Assembly: GCF_002443255.2 (NCBI RefSeq)
Contig: NW_019211456.1
Coordinates: forward strand, 57,114,982 to 57,178,981
DNA: 64,000 nt
From: Varroa destructor
Taxonomy: Eukaryota > Arthropoda > Arachnida > Mesostigmata > Varroidae
Reading direction: 5' to 3'
The position numbers were made by a program, and so were the translations under genes. The notes beneath the pieces were generated by a model. It saw only the letters and a program-made list of their open reading frames with translations, ran no database searches and was not told where the DNA came from. Every line of letters begins with the position of its first letter. Position 1 is the first letter of the stretch. Positions 1 through 14,000 of this stretch are shown piece by piece.

Positions 1-312
1 GATAATTTTATCAACACTATTCGGTTGTTGTTTATGCTGGTTCCTATCACTGTTGCGATTGCCGTTCTCACCCGCTAGTAGGCAACAAACATTTATTCCG
101 TCCAGAACCCTTTTCTAGACGTGCGGCAGCTTATCGTTGCTACCGGATTTTTTCGATATGACGAAGTTGTCACAATGACAAAATGGATAGTAATAGGGAG
201 ATATTAGAGCGCCTACGTCTAATAGTTTGTTCATTGTACTTCGTAAAATTTTTGCGTTGTAACTTTGATTTTACTTTGTAAACAACTAAACTAGCGACAT
301 CGCTGTCTTTAG
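1..312. other. No gene seen; probable upstream intron or flank
   Basis: I see no coding region supported here. If the candidate exon at 313 belongs to CP110, this stretch is the 3' part of the intron before it, and any first exon lies outside the window. It ends in a plausible acceptor (pyrimidine-rich run then AG at 311-312). A reverse-strand open frame across 170-523 has no recognisable homology and looks like a shadow of the + strand candidate exon. Confidence 0.4.
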
Positions 313-514
313 TTTGGACGAGTCTTCCTTTGCTTCGGGTTACCAAAGCGAAACGTATGAAAAGACGTAACAAGCACTTATCAAATTTAACGTCTGCGAT
401 GTTGGAGGACCTGCAATTCGCCATGTACGAGACTGATCGGCGAGTCCTGCAAGCCAAAACCAGACTGGAATCGAGAGCGAAAAGTAACATTAAGCCAAAA
501 GCAAGAAAAGACAC
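313..514 (+). CDS. Candidate N-terminal exon of CP110
   Basis: This open segment starts after an acceptor-like AG at 311-312 and runs to a TGA at 516-518. Its translation is basic and helical, with the core RRNKHLSNLTSAMLEDLQ. From family knowledge, the CP110 N-terminus has a short Leu/Pro-rich motif followed by a basic Arg/Lys/Leu/Gln helix. The spacing here (SLPLL, then a Lys/Arg-rich stretch, then LxxLxxxxLEDLQ) resembles that, but the match is weak and made by eye. Possible donors are AAA|GTAACA (exon end 483) and AC|GTGAAC (exon end 514). Neither is in phase with the exon at 4618, so an unseen exon would be needed between them, or this belongs to another gene. It could also be the last exon of an upstream gene ending at TGA 518. 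Confidence 0.38.
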
Positions 515-3500
515 GTGAACCAACCCGCCAGATGCTAAATAGCTTTACAGTGTGCGCACTAGAATATACACTAGCTTTCTCGGCTGTCCTCAAAGGTTGC
601 AACGATACATTCAATATGTACTTGCGACTTATTTACCGGCTCTGCAGAATGAACAAACACGGTTTTACTAGCAGCTTTGCCGTCTGGCTAATGTTAGTGC
701 TTGTCTCGTGATTTTTTCATGTGTAATGGACGGTGAGCTGTCGACTCGACGAGGAAACGGGTGGACCAAGCATATTCTCTATCTATAATCAAAGCCAGAG
801 AGGAAGAAAGACTGAAAGACCGTGCGATAAGTTTAACAGACTATGCGACTGAGCGCGACCAAAGTTCGGGATAGGCGTCTCCCTGGTACCAGCAGAATAG
901 GAGCTTTATTATTTTCGGTTGAAGGGGTTTGTGATGGGGAAAAACCGCTACGAGGGAATATCATGGCGGCGTATCGCAACTGTTCGTGAAGAAGGGACAA
1001 ACGCGGCGCTGCAAATAAAATGGACGTTGGGAGCTTCATGCTGATTTCTGACTTCCGTCCTGTCTGTATTAGATTATGATATACTTCGAAAGTCACTCCT
1101 TTCCTCGACTTGATAATTCACACCTAACTATATATCGCTCATATTTTATGACAATAAAAGTAACAGTAATAACGGCTGTCTTGGTAGTTATAATAGCAAT
1201 GACGGCGTAGTGCTACTACTGACGATGATAATGATGAAAATGCTAGGAAAAAAAAATTGGCAACTGCTACATATTTCTGGTTAAGACAGTTTTGACAAAA
1301 TAGTCTTCTTGCAGGGCTGAGGCTTCATCAAAGGCTAACCAGAGTACGCTTATGCATACTAAATATGTAGGGTGAAATTTGGTTTCTCAAGGTAGTCATA
1401 ATTGCCGGGAACAAAGAAGTATATTTTTAACGATACCGATAATGCTTGTTTGTAAAGGAGTACATGCTTGCTTCGATATATTGTGATAATCAAAAACAGT
1501 TAAAGCCTGCACTGGATACACATACATATTTGTTGGATAAAGCCCAACGAAATGCGGACAAGTGCCTCTTTGTTACAATCGCATAAGATTGGAAGGAGAA
1601 ACTGGCTACAACAAAAAGGAAAAAATACATATATCTCAGCATGTAAAACATTATTAAGCTCCAAATTTTTCTTACACGATTTACATTTTTCTTAACAACT
1701 ATATAAAGTCAGCACTAATAAAAGTACCATTGTCTCACCTCTTACCATCTAGGTATCATACGTGCTTTAAATGTTATGCACGAAAAGGTCACGCTGTATG
1801 GCTCAGAAACTATATGGACCACTACATTTTTTCTAGTAAAAGAACTTAGGCTTTAAAAAACTACACTGACAAAACTTTAATTCACAGAACATACGTACAC
1901 AGTTCAGAAATGCTGTCCAGTTTGCATTACTGGATTTTTTTTTATTCGACTAAATTTCAAAAAGGTAGCATTATTCGGGGCCAAGCATTTTGCATTTAAA
2001 AGATAAATAGGGAAAATAACCAGCACGTTTCTCTGCTACAGGTAGGCTGAAAAGCAACTTGCATACATTATAAAAATGACTACATTTATTGATTAGTATG
2101 GCCGACCTGGGGGCTACACTGGTGACTGCGTTTCGAATATATATGAAACCGAATGCAGTTAAATGCTAATTTTATAGACAAGATTGTGAAAGCTAAATAA
2201 CCTCAAAATACAATTCAGCCTAGTAAGGATGCGTAATTGCATAAATTTAAACTAACGTGGCACACGTCGCTGCCGTCAACAACGGGCCACTTGTCCTTGT
2301 GTCGGTAAAAGATTTTCACAAGTTTATTGACCCTCGTTCGGACAAACAACAATATTGTCTACTTATGCAACACATTGCGGATAATCACGAGTATGGATCA
2401 AAATTAGCCGTGGATAATTATTTATACCAGAATGGATAGCTACGATAGCTATACAAGCTTCAGTGTTTTACCTGAACTTTGAAAAACCTTTCTTTAAAAC
2501 TTTGAAAAAAAGAGCAGTTTGCCAATGTGCCAGTATTTAGGTCATTCAAAACTTTAGCAGACGAAATTTTCTGTATTATTATTGTTTGATTCATTGTTCG
2601 CCCCTTGCTGCGAAGTGCTTCGCTGAGTATCATGCGCATCAGCTACTTTATATCAATTAAAATTCGTCTCGAAATCGACATGCGCAATGAAAACGACTGA
2701 GTGTTCATATGGTTGTGCGAATGGTTACTAATTCAATCTGTGTATACAAAGCTTAGGCTGATATTTGTACTATTTAGGTAACACTGTAAATTTATTTTAT
2801 TGAGTTTCGTTCTTTTATTTTCGTTTTTTGATACCAAGTTTATAATTTAGACGACGCCTATTTCAGGATATCTATTTTTTTACTAAAACATTGAGGTCAG
2901 TTTTCAAAACCATGAAAAAAATCCTTAGTTTAAAAGCTAATGAGCGCTTCCGCTAGGTAGGCGCTAAAATTATTTCCGCGCGATTTCGGTGTCTACGTCA
3001 CAATATTAAAGCTCCTTATCAGGGAAAAATGAGAATGAATGAATTTTATGGCATCTTTTGATGCTTGTTTCTAAGAGACGTGTGCAGAGAGCACTTTGTT
3101 ACAATCACGCTGCTACCACAGCCTACATATAGCCTTTTTTTACCTACGCCTACATAAAGGATGGCCGCGTGACAGTATTAAAACACTAGTAAATTATAAC
3201 AGCTTTCTACTTTGTAGAGATACAAAGTTGTGACTAATATTGTTTGCGAAAAATTTATATCGATGAGTCATAACACAGTATCCATAAAGTCGAAGGCAAA
3301 AATATATTGCGTCTAAAATTGTCAACAAATACATTATATGTGTAACAAGTTTCTCCAACATTGCTTAGTGTATTGAGGGCTGTTAAATACTACACACAGG
3401 CGTCTGCTTATACTATCTTTACTTATTAACATACCGTCGTAGTCATGGCCGTGGGGCCATCTTGAGCACAAAGTACTCGTGACGGCCGTGCCTTGACTTG

Positions 3501-4617
3501 CTACTTGAAGTTTGTTGCTTTGCGCCGGCAGACCTAAAATAGCGTAACAGCATCTTTTCGCCGTAAGGAAAAAGCGTAATGAGCATCCAGACACGCATAA
3601 TTAGAAACTCTACCTGTAACGTGGCCATATACTGTTTTAGGGTAAGCCTACGATTAAATATAGGAGAGCTATAAGATAAAACGTTTGCGGGTCATAAGTG
3701 CGACAGATTCTCTAACTCCTGGTTCGAAGCAGAGATCGAATTACCACTACATACTTTAAAAATACCTCAACGCAGTCGAACACACATTTTAGATTAATAA
3801 AAGAACTATCCATAAGACATTTTGCTCTTTTTCGAACAATTAGCGCCATTACCAAAACGTAATTAACACGTGGCGCATATTTACCTTACATCTAAAATAG
3901 AACAAAACCATTGTATGTATTGCATAGATATACAAAAACGGCAAATCCCAGTATTTGAAAAATACCCCTTAAATCTAACAAAAGATTCTGATTGTAAAAA
4001 GCCCATATATGCGACAAACTAGGTACATTGTCATGCATTTACTTAAAGCATATTTTATTTCAAATAGCATTTGAAAACCGCAACACCTTTTCTGTAATAC
4101 TGCAACTAGTGATCACGCGGAAGGTTGCAGAACGGCTAAGAAGAATTTGAACTCGGACCGAAGAAATTCGGGCCCACTATAGGCCGAATTGGTTCCAATG
4201 CATTGGTCCAAGTGATTGGTTCTGCAAGTTTTTGTGGATGGTGTGTGGCACACATGAAATGAGAGAGAAGAAGTGCTTAAGTTTAGGAAATTATAATCAC
4301 GCCAGAAGTTTTTACGTATATGGTGCACTTGGATGAGGCGCCAACCACTTAGTCATTGTCATATTATAGAAGTAAGGTCCCTATAAATTATAAATGTCCT
4401 CCCATTTACAGTAAGATTGCGTAGTTTTTTTTAATACGAATCATGCATAAGCTAAGGAAAAAGGCTATGATTTACTTCCTAATATTTACACAGATATAGG
4501 CATTCTTAGTTTAGCGTTCTTATATAGGTACCAATCGCCGGCTGAATGTAAAACAAACGCAATTATGATTTTGTTTTGTCATGAGTATTTACATATTTGA
4601 CCCTGATGATATTACAG
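515..4617 (+). other. Probable CP110 intron, about 4.1 kb
   Basis: No convincing gene lies in this AT-rich interval between the candidate exon and the first firm CP110 exon. A 60-codon open frame at 2257-2439 and several similar reverse-strand frames show no known domain and no good splice borders. The interval ends in a normal acceptor, gatattacag, at 4617. An additional small CP110 exon could be hidden here, because phase requires one if the exon at 313 is real. Confidence 0.4.
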
Positions 4618-5038
4618 AAACAATCCTCTAAAGTAGCCGGAGCCGCTAAAGTTGATGATGATGGAGATCCACACGAATCTTCTATTACTTCGTCACTTTT
4701 GGGTGGAGAAAACACGGAAAATTCGCGTAGACTAACCCGTTGGTATAGCGAAGAGGAGCCTACGAACATAGCTCGTCCTACTACATCGCAGAGTTCAAGT
4801 CTCTCAGTCACTGGTAGTTCATGGACCAAGGATGGCTTAACTAATCAGGGTATTTCACAACGTATTCCTCGCTCGTCTTCGGCACAAGCAAATCTTCACC
4901 AAACGAGACCTTCCACACATGTACGAAGTCGGCTGCTTAACTACCGTGCTAATGACAGTGCACTGATGAAGTCGTCAGCGACAGGATTGGGCAAGGACGG
5001 GAGCGTGACGTACTGTGCTTCTTGGACAAGGCCGGAGG
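4618..5038 (+). CDS. CCP110: CP110 exon (first firm exon)
   Basis: The exon runs from acceptor attacag at 4617 to donor GAGG|GTGCGT at 5038, entering in phase 0 and leaving in phase 1. It encodes about 140 residues rich in Ser, Thr and charged residues, including an acidic VDDDGD stretch and an Arg-rich RRLTRW motif that could serve as an RxL cyclin-docking site. CP110 is known to bind cyclin-CDK2, but that use here is inference. An ATG at 4606, preceded by an in-frame TGA at 4582, is an alternative translation start if no upstream exon exists. Confidence 0.65.
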
Positions 5039-8000
5039 GTGCGTTCTAGCGATTGCATGGTCCACACGGTACGCGCACAACTGACTCGGTGCCAGCACGC
5101 AGTTGCACGTAGTAATGACCCATTCGGGGCAACTGATATCTATCTTGTTTCCTTCGTTCATTATTAAACTTGATTTGAAGGCTTCCACAAGAACATAAAG
5201 GGTAACTCATATATTCGAGTTAACTGCTTGTCACAAGGGCAAAGCATCATACGCATATTCGAGTTTTTCTATGAAAACGGCATGCGCTTTCATAATGTAA
5301 GTTTATTTAAAACCGACTATAATAGCAAATACAGCTCTAATCTTTGAAAGAAACTGAACACAGGAAACGACATAAGAAGTATCATACGGAATAATATAAA
5401 TGAACGAGTTTACTAATTATCCTATTGTAAACACTAACGCGTACTTTCATGTTTAATTACCTTTAAAAGCAGCACTCAGCGATTCATTCTATATTTTGGT
5501 CCAAATATTTTTTCTTCCTTTCATGTATTGCGCATTCATTTGCTTTTGAAGTATACGTGCGATAAAAGGTAGAAAACACGCTTTATATGCAGTTTTGCAT
5601 ACACAAACTGACTGCAAATTAAATAATTAAACAAATGAAAACATTTCCTATTTGTATTCCATCCGCTCAGCAATGGCCAATTTATGCAAATTTAGTGGAT
5701 TCACCGGTTACACTAAAGTTTGGCTACTTTTAAAGCCAGTTTAGCTCTTGAACTCTTTTACCGAAGCAAGTCAGTTCAGGCCGTCTCTTTGACCACTGCT
5801 GGATACGACGGCATACAATTATGTAAGTACATTTCTAAGCATCGCTGGCATGTGACCGCTCCTCGCTAGAGCGAAATATTACTATTCATTTATGGACGCA
5901 TTTTTTCTTATCTAATATTGGCCTGCTAGCCGGCAATACAGCTTCGTTGATGACAGCTCGACGATACGTGAAGCCCAGCGCACGAGTACCATCTATATAC
6001 TGTATGCGGTAGGCCGAATACGATTTTGCATTTTCTTTCCTCATTAGGCGACTGGTCATAACTACAACCTCCTGTCAAAGAGTGTCACAACCTTTCAGGG
6101 GCATAGAGTGACAGTTTTAAAAGGCTGCTAATCCTTAATACCTGTGAACAAATACGGACACCCAACTCGATATTTAGCGAACGCTCGCCTTTCAGATATC
6201 AGCAAAGGTCATTATAACCAACGCCGCGAACTTTACATTAAAATGCCCGTCATTATGTGCCACACAACTTCATGACCGCCCTACCCTTTGTTTTTACCAA
6301 AGTCTTCATTAAGGTTTATCGAAAAACGGTTATGATCTCCTTATCTCCCATTCTGTGCCGTCCTTCGTATCTTATATATATATATATATATATATATGCA
6401 TGCTGGCTTTATGTACTGGACATCCATATAAATGCATTCACATTGACATTCTGCTGTCGATATCTGATCGAGATCGAGAACAGTTGTTATCCTCCTCGGT
6501 GCCGCTACAGATATCGTCATTACTCTTCAACGGAATAATCAACAAAAATCGATGAGCTATTGCTACACTCCTTGAAATGCGCTCCTCAGCTACTTCTTCA
6601 CCACAATGCACTGCCGTGTGTGTCTTCAGTATCTGTACTTATTCTAATGCTCTCGTATGTTGTCACATTACTGTTTAGCCTTTTGGTCAAACCAATTGTA
6701 CGCTATGCTGGACCGCGTTGTATTACGTTACACTTTGCATGTACTGTGTGTCTATTCGTCTTTCGTAGTAGTAGTAGTATATAGTCTCGTTCTTATTTCT
6801 AGCAAGCCCCTATTACTTTTTTTCAATTCTTTCTTTTATAATTTTTATTGATCCACACAGGGCCCCCAATTGCCGCGAGACGATCTCGAGCGTTACGAAG
6901 AACTGTGCATAGTTCGCGCCGAACTGTTGAGACACAAAGTATTCATGAAGAGGCTAACAAGCAGAAGTCTACCATTTATAGAAATAGCAAACAATCCTTC
7001 GTACCGGACAGAACTATGGATGATTGCGAATTGACCGAAAACACGAATGACTCTTTACGTTTAGATGACCCTACTGGATCAATTGCTGAACCAATCCCTG
7101 GCAGCCCGGGACGACTTGAAAGGGGTGGCACCTTTATCGTTGTACCCTCTTCTTCAACGTCCGGCGCCACGGAGGCTATCTTACCGACTTCAGCTACAGG
7201 GGCGGAAATAGACGATATGGCTGAGCAGATGCACGTCGAAGTGTCAGTGAAAACTCCTGGTACTCAGGAGTCCGACAGTGCCAGTTACGAATCTGCCACC
7301 GAAGAAGACTTTTCGTTAACGCAAAGGTAGGTAAAATGATGTTATTTTTAAAGAAAAATCAACAGGCAATCTATATTATGAATATCGCACATGTGCAAGT
7401 TGCACAGCATTAATAACTTATCCCTCATATATCTTCTAAGTGCTATTTCCTAGAAGAACATTACATTTTACCATCATAATATACTTCATATGTTATTATT
7501 ATTGATTTACGCTCGTAAGTCTGTATACATTCGTAGACCGTCAGCTTATCGTAGAATCCTCTCGTGGTAGATTGAAAATTGTCCTTCTAACATTAATTTG
7601 GTTCACCTTTTTACATGAATCACTACACATTGTAGGCCTTCTTCTTTTCTTCTTCTGTTCTAATAAATTCTAGAATAAATATAGGCCGCTAGTGCCTATA
7701 TTTATTCTAGAATTTTTTCAAAACGCGTTTCCATATTATTTAGTTTTTATCTACGGAAGGCTTTCTCCGCTAGTTGACCCGTGTTTGAACACTGTTTTTG
7801 TAAACTAAGAAGTGTCTCTGTAAGTTGCATTCTATAACATTTATATATGTTTCTGAAATTTCTCAGGCAAAGCCGTGCTGAGATCAAACTGAGACAGCAT
7901 ATATATATATATATATATATATATGAGCTATTTTTTAATCTGATGATTGCTAATGCATACTGCGAATAGTTTAAATAAAGTTTCTGTAAATTCTTATTAT

Positions 8001-11000
8001 ATATGCTATTTACATGAATGATTCTGTCCTGAGACGCTTCACAGGTTCACTAAATTCTAGTCCCGGTTGCATGATTATTCGAAATTAGCTTGTTGTGGGG
8101 AGGAAGTTACACATTTACTCTATTAATATTGGTTTCGTAGTTTAATGGAAATATTGGCTTCGTTCCAATCGCCTAAATCGCTCTTTTGTGTAAAAAAAAT
8201 TGTATTATTTGTGTCTTTGTTGTATTTATTTCGCTATTATGGCACAATAGCAGGAGAATCAAGAGCTTTTTACAGGTTATAGATATTTACTGATGCCATA
8301 AATAGGCAGGTTGTACACATGAGTAAATTTATCTTTCGTCTCTTTTCCATGGAAGAGAAGAAATTCAAAAAGAGAAAAAAATATATCTATGCCTATATAC
8401 GCTAGATGCTAATCCACCTTGGTCTATTTTGGTCCTAATCCATTGCTATTATTGGCCTCCAAAATCGTCATCATCATATCGTGTGTGTAACGGGATGTGG
8501 TACTCTTAAATTCCTCAATAGCAAAGAAATCTAAATCGACAAACAGTTTAGACCTGTTCATTTTGTTATCGCTTTTTTCACTTCCTAACCTTTGAAATCC
8601 TAGTTGTACCAATTCATTGAGCTGACAACTTCACAAAGGGATAGTGTTTGCTGAAAAAGTTTTGTCTGGGTCGATAGCTAAGCTTCTGGTTTCTCTCAGC
8701 TAAGTAGAGACAAGGTTGTTTTTGACTTAGTTGAATTTTATCCATTAACCATTCTCGTCTTGCAAGGTAGGCTCTTCTGTCCTGTTACTCATTCATCGAT
8801 GCGTGATTCTTCCACATATTGAGCTATGTCAATTAGCTCAATACACTTTGCCCTTTGGTCCCGATACTCTCCCTCTACTGATCGATCGATCGATCAAGAC
8901 ACCGCTGGCGGTTTGCCCTTCATTTTTGGCATTGTTCCACCATGCACGTCTCTATTACCTCGTGTTATGATAGTTTATTTATTTCATATATGGGTGGTCT
9001 TAACAACAAAAGGTATAGAGACTATTAACTACGCATTAGAAAATGTGTATGTGTAGAAAATATGAAGAGGTTACTATGAAGAACGATATCGTTTATCAAC
9101 AACGAAAGTTGTTTTTTCGTGATTTCTAATCCAATTTTTCAGAAAAGACGAAATAAACATACACTGCACGCTATTTATTTGTTGTCGCAATTTTACAAAT
9201 GAGTTTTTTTTTACTACATTCGTGTTAAACATGTCCAAGACACCCTTGCCATCTTGCGCTTCAAATTAGGTGCTACCCTGGCCTATTGAAATTATGACAG
9301 CTCTGGTATAATCACGATGAAAATAACTATTTATTCTCAACTTAGTTACTCAAAACACAAATTTAAAGGAGTGAATTACAGTCAGCGTAACTTTGGTATA
9401 ACCCGTAAATGTTACTTTTATGTGCAGTTCTTATACTGTTATAAATGCACATATTCATTCTGTTCATAGTAATGTGCAAAACAGTTTGAATCAGACAGGG
9501 CTTCTACGAGGCCTTGTAGAAGACATTATGGCTGAAGAAGCTTACTGCGTTTCAACTAATTCACCCTTAACAACAGTTACTAGTCCATCCATAACATAAA
9601 CGCGCCAAAGTTCAAAAGCAAGATATGCTTATGTTGGTGTTAGTACGTGAAATGGGCAGGCAAGTGAATGTTGCTTACAACGAAACCACAATCATTGTTT
9701 TTTTAGAACGAAACTCTAAGAATGGCATTTCTTATGTTGAACGGCATAAATATATTTCTATAACTTTTGGCAATTGAAAAATTCCAGAGGAAAGTCTAAT
9801 TTCTCGATTTCAGGCTTGTTCTATGTATTTTCTTTTTTGTATCAAAACTTGACTTTCTGTAAGCTGATAAAGGTTAGCAGCATTTTGATTATTGTAACTC
9901 GAATCCGTATATTCAAGCACACTAAAGGGCTAAAAAAAAAGGGCTTCACTGTTTATTTAGGCATTCCACATTCTAAAATTCGCAATATATTTTATCTAAT
10001 ATTTTAGTTTTTAGGAAGAAATGAAGTTAAGGGAATTAGGTTATCTCCACTGAACACGCTAATAATTTTTAAAGCCAAAACTACTTCATTGTTCTCCAAT
10101 GAACTTTATAGCTTACGGTGCACGGCAAACGGTTTAGAGTTGCCTACATGGGCAAAGCTTTTGAAAGTAGTACGCATTCAGTTGCAAGAAGTCTTCGCCA
10201 TCCTTACTGTGAATTTACTAGGAAATTTTCCAAGTTGGTAGCGAATTTTGTGGCACTAGCTTGTTTATTCCTTAAGTGGTCAAAAAAAACGGTGTGGCGT
10301 ATCCAAGCGGGACGTGGATGGGCATAAAAATATGGACGATTGTATTTATATGTAATAGTCATAAACTTCAAAATTAACTGTTATGTATACGCCAGCTTTT
10401 ATGCACATATGTGCGCATAAATATTTTTCAACTCTACGCAAAATACACACAATATTACTGCGGCTTAATTTTATAGTCGTGTAGATCTTTGTACGTGCAA
10501 ATGAATTAAGTACCATACGAAGCGCTAAGATGTGCTTTAATTAATCTGAATGCTAAAACGACGCTACAGTGTATGGACCATTTATTAAATAATCAAAAAA
10601 TATTTGCCGAATTTATTCTCACCTTGTCCATTTAGCAATACAACGTACTAGCAGCTTGAAAAGCAGGTCTATCTGTAGGTGCTCCCTACTCACATGGACT
10701 CATAAGCCCGAAAGTAAAGGCACTTTATATAATTACAGCCACTATTTTTGTAACAAAAAGCTTAGCCAGTGATTACCTCCGTATGCGAACGTCGTTCGTG
10801 CGTACCTGTATCCGTCAAATGCCGAAATCAATTATTTCGGTAAGCTTTTACCAAAAGATTATAACGGAATACTATTACAGCGGGAATTAAGTCAAAGTCA
10901 TGGTACATAATAATTTAATCATCCCCCAGTGTTTACCCGTAGACCTTCAGAGGAATAATACTATAGTAAGTCCGCATGCTGATAAGAGATTTCCCTAATA

Positions 11001-14000
11001 TCCATGTGTCGCAAAAGCTTTATTTGCTGCGCTAGATCTGCTTACCAGGCGTCCAAAGGTAATCTGATTTTTCTGTCAGAATCAAATGTTTACAGTTTAT
11101 TGGGTCGATGCAATCAAAGTTTGCCTGTTCGGCATCCGATCGTGGAGGCTGCCGCTTCGAGAAATTTGGCACTGATAACTTACACACATGCCTTCACAGG
11201 GGATCTATATGGGTTTGGGAGTCGGCGAAATGCGATAATAGGCGCGTATAACAGCTACAAAGTAGTCGTTTAAGCATTTTGTTTTTAAATGAATATGGCA
11301 CATCAAAAAACAGAATTCTGATTACTTCTATTTTTAATTCTTATATGTTATGTAATATAATTACATTTGTTTTGAATCCTAAATTTTTATGAATTTTGAC
11401 ATAAACGAAAGACAGTATATTGGATTAAATGATTCCGATGTTGAAGCCGAGTGGAATTGCTACTTAAATGGGTGGGAATCGAATACGTGTTCTATGGACA
11501 TGAGTAATGTGGCACCATTCTTACTGGTCGAAAACAAAGCACCAATATTATACTTGTGCTTGGCTTAGATTTTGACAAGCTTTCTTTATACTTTTCTGCT
11601 GCCTAAGCTTTTAAGGGCACTGCAGTATTGGTACTAGGCTGCATCTCCCTTTTTAGAGAACGATTATTAACAAAATGTCGTGGCCTCATAGTTTACCATT
11701 GTTGTTGCCAACATCGGTAAGGTGGTTATTTTATTTTTTCTATCCAGCTGCCCGTTACCAAACGGATTTATCTTCATCACTCCTTGTTTTTTTGGCGTAG
11801 CAAAGTTGCACTTTCTGAAGCGTATTCAAGTTTTTCTAAGCTCGTCCATTCCGTTACTTGTTATTCTTGTTTCTAATGTTGTTGTTGTTGCTGTTGTTAT
11901 TGTTTTGTCACAGCCCGAACGTGAGTTGGCCACGAGACGATAATAAACCGGAAGAGAGTTCGTCTACCAGTAGTACACTCACAACCACAAGCAGCTCGGT
12001 CAAAAAAGAGCTACTGCGACCAAATACAGAGGAATCAGCGCCAAAAACAACCGCCGCAGCCCCCGCCGTGTCCGTCCGTTCGAATTTGTTGGTGAGAGCC
12101 GCGACTGTTGATACCAGCAAAATGTTGACCCACCAAGAAGGAAATGAATGCTCTTCTAAACAAACTACGCTTGGAAAGGCCGACGAAATCTGCTCTGGAG
12201 ATACTGCTTTATCGTCTTCGGAGGGCGCTCCCAGGGTTTACAAAACATTGGGCTACGAAGCGTCGGGCAGCGCCCGACGACCCTCCTCGCTTAAGATGCC
12301 CGGCTGCTTATTCGATAAGGTCTACCCGCCTGCTAGTAGTGACGTGATCACGCTAGAATATCTCAATGAAACAGCCGCACAAAGCTCAGTAACTATTGCG
12401 ACATGCAATGATCATGATGACGGCCTTACCATTAGTGATTGTAGAAGTAGCGGGGACACCAGTGCTACTGAAAGCAGCAATATCCATTTGGCGGCTGCTA
12501 GTCCAGTTCCCCGAAGAACGGATGAAGAGGAGGGATCAGACGATAAAATTGAAACAGGATATCCCGCTTTACTGTGTTCAGAGGCGAACAAGGGGCAGAT
12601 AGAGACGCAGCAAGTCGACGCAACGACTGACGCTCGATCATCACTGGATAGTGGAGATGAAACAGGAAAGGACGTTAGTGCCATTGGGATCGGGAATGAT
12701 GAGGTGAAAGATGCTTATAGCGAGCTGTGCGCCCGGGATAAAGAGCAAGAAGGTTGTGAATCTCACAAATGCCTGGGAAGGAGGCATACGTACCTTATAC
12801 TTCAGGCCAAGCAGAAGACTCCGGTAAGTCATTTCCACTGTACCGTTTTTAAGGTACATATTTATGATTCTAAATATGATGATATGTGATTCACAGAGAT
12901 TATTTTAAATAGTTTTAGAAACCGATTTACATAGATTTTAATAGAGAGTTCGTGAAGAGTGTCCCCTCACAAGCGTAGTTTAGTTATGAGACAGATAACA
13001 TGCGTATATAAACACACTTAATAACGCCGAACAAATGGTCTATCGTTCAAAGTGAAACCTACGAATATCGTAAGAAACTGATGAATAGTTTAGTCGAGTC
13101 TGTTGTGATGTTTTTTCGCGGAATGTTCTAATAGAACCGAATAATAGGCAGTCTGAAATTATTGTTGCAATGCAGTTATCTATGTTCCACAAAGCTACAC
13201 GTGCCTTGTTTTTAATTGATTTTCCTTTTAGACAAATCTGGTGACTACTCCCGAAGAGAGCAACTTGCAGGAGTTGGCCTCTCGTCTGTCCAATTGCGCA
13301 CAGTTGGTAACCTCTTTAACTCCACGTAGTAGTCCTGTGATCAATAAGTCTTTGGCAAGTCTTCACGAGAGCTTCCGAAGGGCGACTTCACTGACGGCGG
13401 CCTCTCACCTGTTAGAACCCACTGCGACATCTTCATCGGATCAAAACAGCCAGCAAAGTTGTACGTTGTTTGAGCAGGCCGAAGACCTCAACGCAAATCG
13501 CCCCCTACACGGCAACTCTCGCAGAGACTGTGTCGTCACAAATGAGGACAAGCAAAAACGAACCAGAAACAACGGGCAGCACCATCTAATCACAAACAAC
13601 CCACTGGAAGAAATTCAAAATTCACCAGTCGTTTCTAGCTCCAGTACGACCGAGATGTCGTCTTCGAACATTCTACCTACTCCATTGCCTCGATCAACCT
13701 TCACCATTTCCACGGAAGATATTTGTTGGGGAGATCGAAATGGCAATCGGAATTTGATAGAACTCCAGAAGGTTGACCTACATTCCGCCACCGCTCGTGG
13801 CTTCGAAAAGTTTACAGCTCTTTGTAAAGGACACCTGTGCAGGAAACTGCTTGCCTCAAGCAGGGTACAAAAGCTCATCAGGGACATTGTGGTAGGTTTC
13901 CACTTAGCTTGTATTAATCATAAAATCAAAGCAGTCATTTTCAATCATTTGACCAATATTTATTCCTAAAATTATGCTTCATAGTAATTGGCGAAGTAAA

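Larger units (their letters stand above)
7327..11913 (+). other. CP110 intron, 4.6 kb
   Basis: This is the largest firm intron, from GTAGGT to tttgtcacag. It contains a perfect inverted repeat at 7665-7715, an AT run at 7899-7924, a GATC tandem at 8879-8896, an almost perfect 22 bp palindrome at 9501-9522, and a GTT-rich tract just before the acceptor. A 90-codon open frame at 11004-11273 has no recognisable domain and is not called. Confidence 0.6.

Noticed and set aside
2257..2439. 60-codon forward frame inside the probable CP110 intron
   Set aside because: No donor/acceptor pair in a phase that would join it to neighbouring exons, and no known domain.
6257..6851. Overlapping hydrophobic frames before the second CP110 exon
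   Set aside because: They run over a TA microsatellite and pyrimidine-rich intronic sequence leading to the acceptor; the hydrophobicity is compositional.
11004..11273. 89-aa forward frame in the 4.6 kb CP110 intron
   Set aside because: No recognisable domain. The flanking exons already join in phase without it.
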